25,947 nucleotides of DNA from CAZNDN01 sp964571815. Lineage in GTDB: Bacteria; Fibrobacterota; Chitinivibrionia; Chitinivibrionales; WJKA01. A program made the position numbers and the translations under genes. Below, in pieces: positions 24,901 through 25,947 of the stretch (position 1 is the stretch's first letter; the number at the start of each line of letters is the position of its first letter). The notes below the pieces were generated by a model. That model was not told the DNA's origin. It did not search any database and worked only from the letters and a program-made list of their open reading frames with translations. The DNA lies in the NCBI GenBank assembly GCA_964571815.1, contig CAZNDN010000051.1, positions 1-25,947 on the forward strand, given 5' to 3'.

Positions 24901-25947
24901 CAAGAGCGACAAATGGGTCGAATACTCGGAATCAAGGGATGAGTTGTTTGAATTCAGACCGGGCCGGCTCATCTGGATCAAGACCGCGGAGCACCGCTCG
25001 ATCGATTTCGGTGAAGGCGTGACCCTGTCTCTGCAAGACACGTTCTCGCTGACCCTTCCCGCCGGCGAATGGACCGATTTCGGCCTTCCGTACCGCTTCG
25101 GCGTCCGGGTCAGGGATATCGTGGGTGCCACCGGAGCCCGGGGGGATTCGCTGGAGTACTATCGATGGAAACGGAGCGGGCCGCGGCGAGGGGACAGCAT
25201 GTATGTGACTGACTTGCTTTATGCGCCGGGGATCAGCGAGACCGACACGACGGTCCTGGAGTCGGGCTCGGGCACGGCCAATACGGTCTACAATCCGTTC
25301 ACACAGCCGGTGATCTTTCGCATACCACCGATACCACCGGTCATGTCTCCGGTAATCGTTGACACCGGTGGGGGAGAGAGTAAGAAGCGTCAAAACAAAG
25401 AGAGAGGCTGGCGCGTCCGCGTGAGTCCGTCACTTGACCGGGGTCCGCACCTGAGCACCATCTACTGCGGCTACGAACCCGGAGGGACCGGCACGCGCTA
25501 CTACGCCGCTCCGCCGTCGTTTTCCCCCCTGCGGGCGGGTGTGCATGCCCGGAGAACGATATTCGGCCATGCCGTGGCGCGGGAAGCGCCTCACGGCGGG
25601 TGCGCATTCGAGCTGGTATTCCGCAACGATGAATCCCGGAGACGCACGGTACGGTGTACGCTTGACAACACGGAGGTAGGGGGTGAGGCGTGGATACTCG
25701 ATCCGGTGAGCCGTGAGTGGGAGGGGAAGGATAACGAGTTTGCGGTGGAAGTGAAAGGGGACTGGAGTGAGTACCGGTGGCTGGTGGTGGGTGACGAGGC
25801 GTTCCGGGATTATTTCCTGAAATCACTTCCCTCGTGGCGACTTGACCTGGTTCGCGTGTATGCGTCGGCCGGCGGACGCTCGGTACTGATGCGGTACTCG
25901 GTGCCGTACGGCGGCATGCGCTCCATAGAATTCGCCGCATTCGATGC
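18957..25947 (+). CDS. Giant modular surface protein, gene 4 (spans assembly gap, 3' partial)
   Basis: Starts at ATG 18957. The signal peptide has a long basic N-region and a hydrophobic core (KLLLAIVATATIAAV), with cleavage near VNA|ADYSAF. DUF2341 (IRLDETNNREVFENA, VRFSKGDGETPLYYELERWD) and the first part of LamG are read in the frame of 18957 up to the gap at 19588. After the gap the protein continues from 19688 in a different frame, open without a stop to 25947: end of LamG (DELRIEDTPRSADW), eight Ig-like units (19961-22411), PKD from 22412 (WDFGDGGS), an FN3-like domain (about 23380-23680), the conserved C-terminal region, a Lys-rich linker, and the start of the FlgD-like sorting domain, cut at EFAAFD. 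Gene 3 has 58 more codons at this point. Total length would be about 2440 residues if the gap is about 260 bases. Same inferred role as gene 3, its closest relative. Confidence 0.92.
19588..19687. other. Assembly gap of 100 N inside gene 4
   Basis: Exactly 100 N. The coding frame is phase 0 before and phase 2 after, so the true gap length must leave remainder 2 modulo 3, whereas 100 leaves 1. Comparison with the LamG domain of gene 3 suggests 85-90 missing residues, about 260 bases. The apparent frameshift is therefore an artefact of the placeholder length, not a broken gene. Confidence 0.95.
19961..22411 (+). repeat. Alternating Ig-like repeat array in gene 4 (four beta-alpha pairs)
   Basis: Eight units: beta 19961-20221, alpha 20222-20545, beta 20546-20830, alpha 20831-21172, beta 21173-21448, alpha 21449-21787, beta 21788-22066, alpha 22067-22411. 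The last five correspond one-to-one with the five units of gene 3 (for example both have YVQLLL and YWDGSSWSS in the same unit). The first three (beta-alpha-beta) have no counterpart there. Confidence 0.85.
25320..25679 (+). repeat. 360-bp segment about 93% identical to 17441-17800
   Basis: The gene 4 partner of the near-identical C-terminal segment in gene 3. It is ungapped and includes a 55-base identical run at 25407-25461. Confidence 0.88.

Noticed and set aside
1..25947. CRISPR array, insertion sequence, tRNA or rRNA gene
   Set aside because: I found no short regularly spaced direct repeats, transposase motifs with inverted ends, or tRNA/rRNA-like segments. The repeats present are protein-domain repeats or paralogue similarity.

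Overview
The window is about 26 kb of high-GC bacterial DNA, almost entirely coding. It holds four very large, paralogous, secreted multi-domain proteins, all on the + strand (called genes 1 to 4 here), and one small PilZ-domain gene on the - strand. Signal peptides, DUF2341 plus LamG-like N-termini, Ig/PKD/FN3-like modules and a C-terminal FlgD-like/T9SS-type-A-like sorting domain suggest a Gram-negative member of the FCB superphylum. Fibrobacterota or a relative is my best guess, but this rests on architecture only and there is no marker gene to confirm it. Two runs of exactly 100 N mark scaffold gaps, so this is probably a draft or metagenome assembly.

Layout: gene 1 (2-5683) is cut at the left edge and crosses the first gap. 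A 360-bp intergenic region follows. Gene 2 (6044-11476) is complete, followed by a 371-bp intergenic region. Gene 3 (11848-18249) is complete. A PilZ-domain gene (18613-18272, - strand) lies tail-to-tail with gene 3, 22 bp away. A 343-bp divergent regulatory region separates it from gene 4 (18957 to beyond 25947). Gene 4 crosses the second gap and runs off the right edge, lacking about 58 codons by comparison with gene 3.

The four proteins have a constant-plus-variable design. From the PKD domain to the C-terminus all four are homologous over nearly the same length: 1263 codons in genes 1 and 2, 1239 in gene 3, about 1237 projected in gene 4. The part before the PKD domain differs. Gene 1 has a glycine-rich beta-rich region followed by Ig domains. 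Gene 2 has DUF2341, LamG and two Ig domains. Genes 3 and 4 have DUF2341, LamG and an alternating array of two Ig-like repeat types (five units in gene 3, eight in gene 4). Genes 1 and 2 form one subfamily, genes 3 and 4 another.

Inferred function: a cluster of surface-displayed or secreted adhesins/binding proteins, each apparently transcribed on its own because of the long intergenic regions. A c-di-GMP receptor-like PilZ protein shares a divergent promoter region with gene 4. This points to a c-di-GMP-linked attachment or biofilm locus, but no enzyme, secretion apparatus or substrate is visible in the window to prove it.
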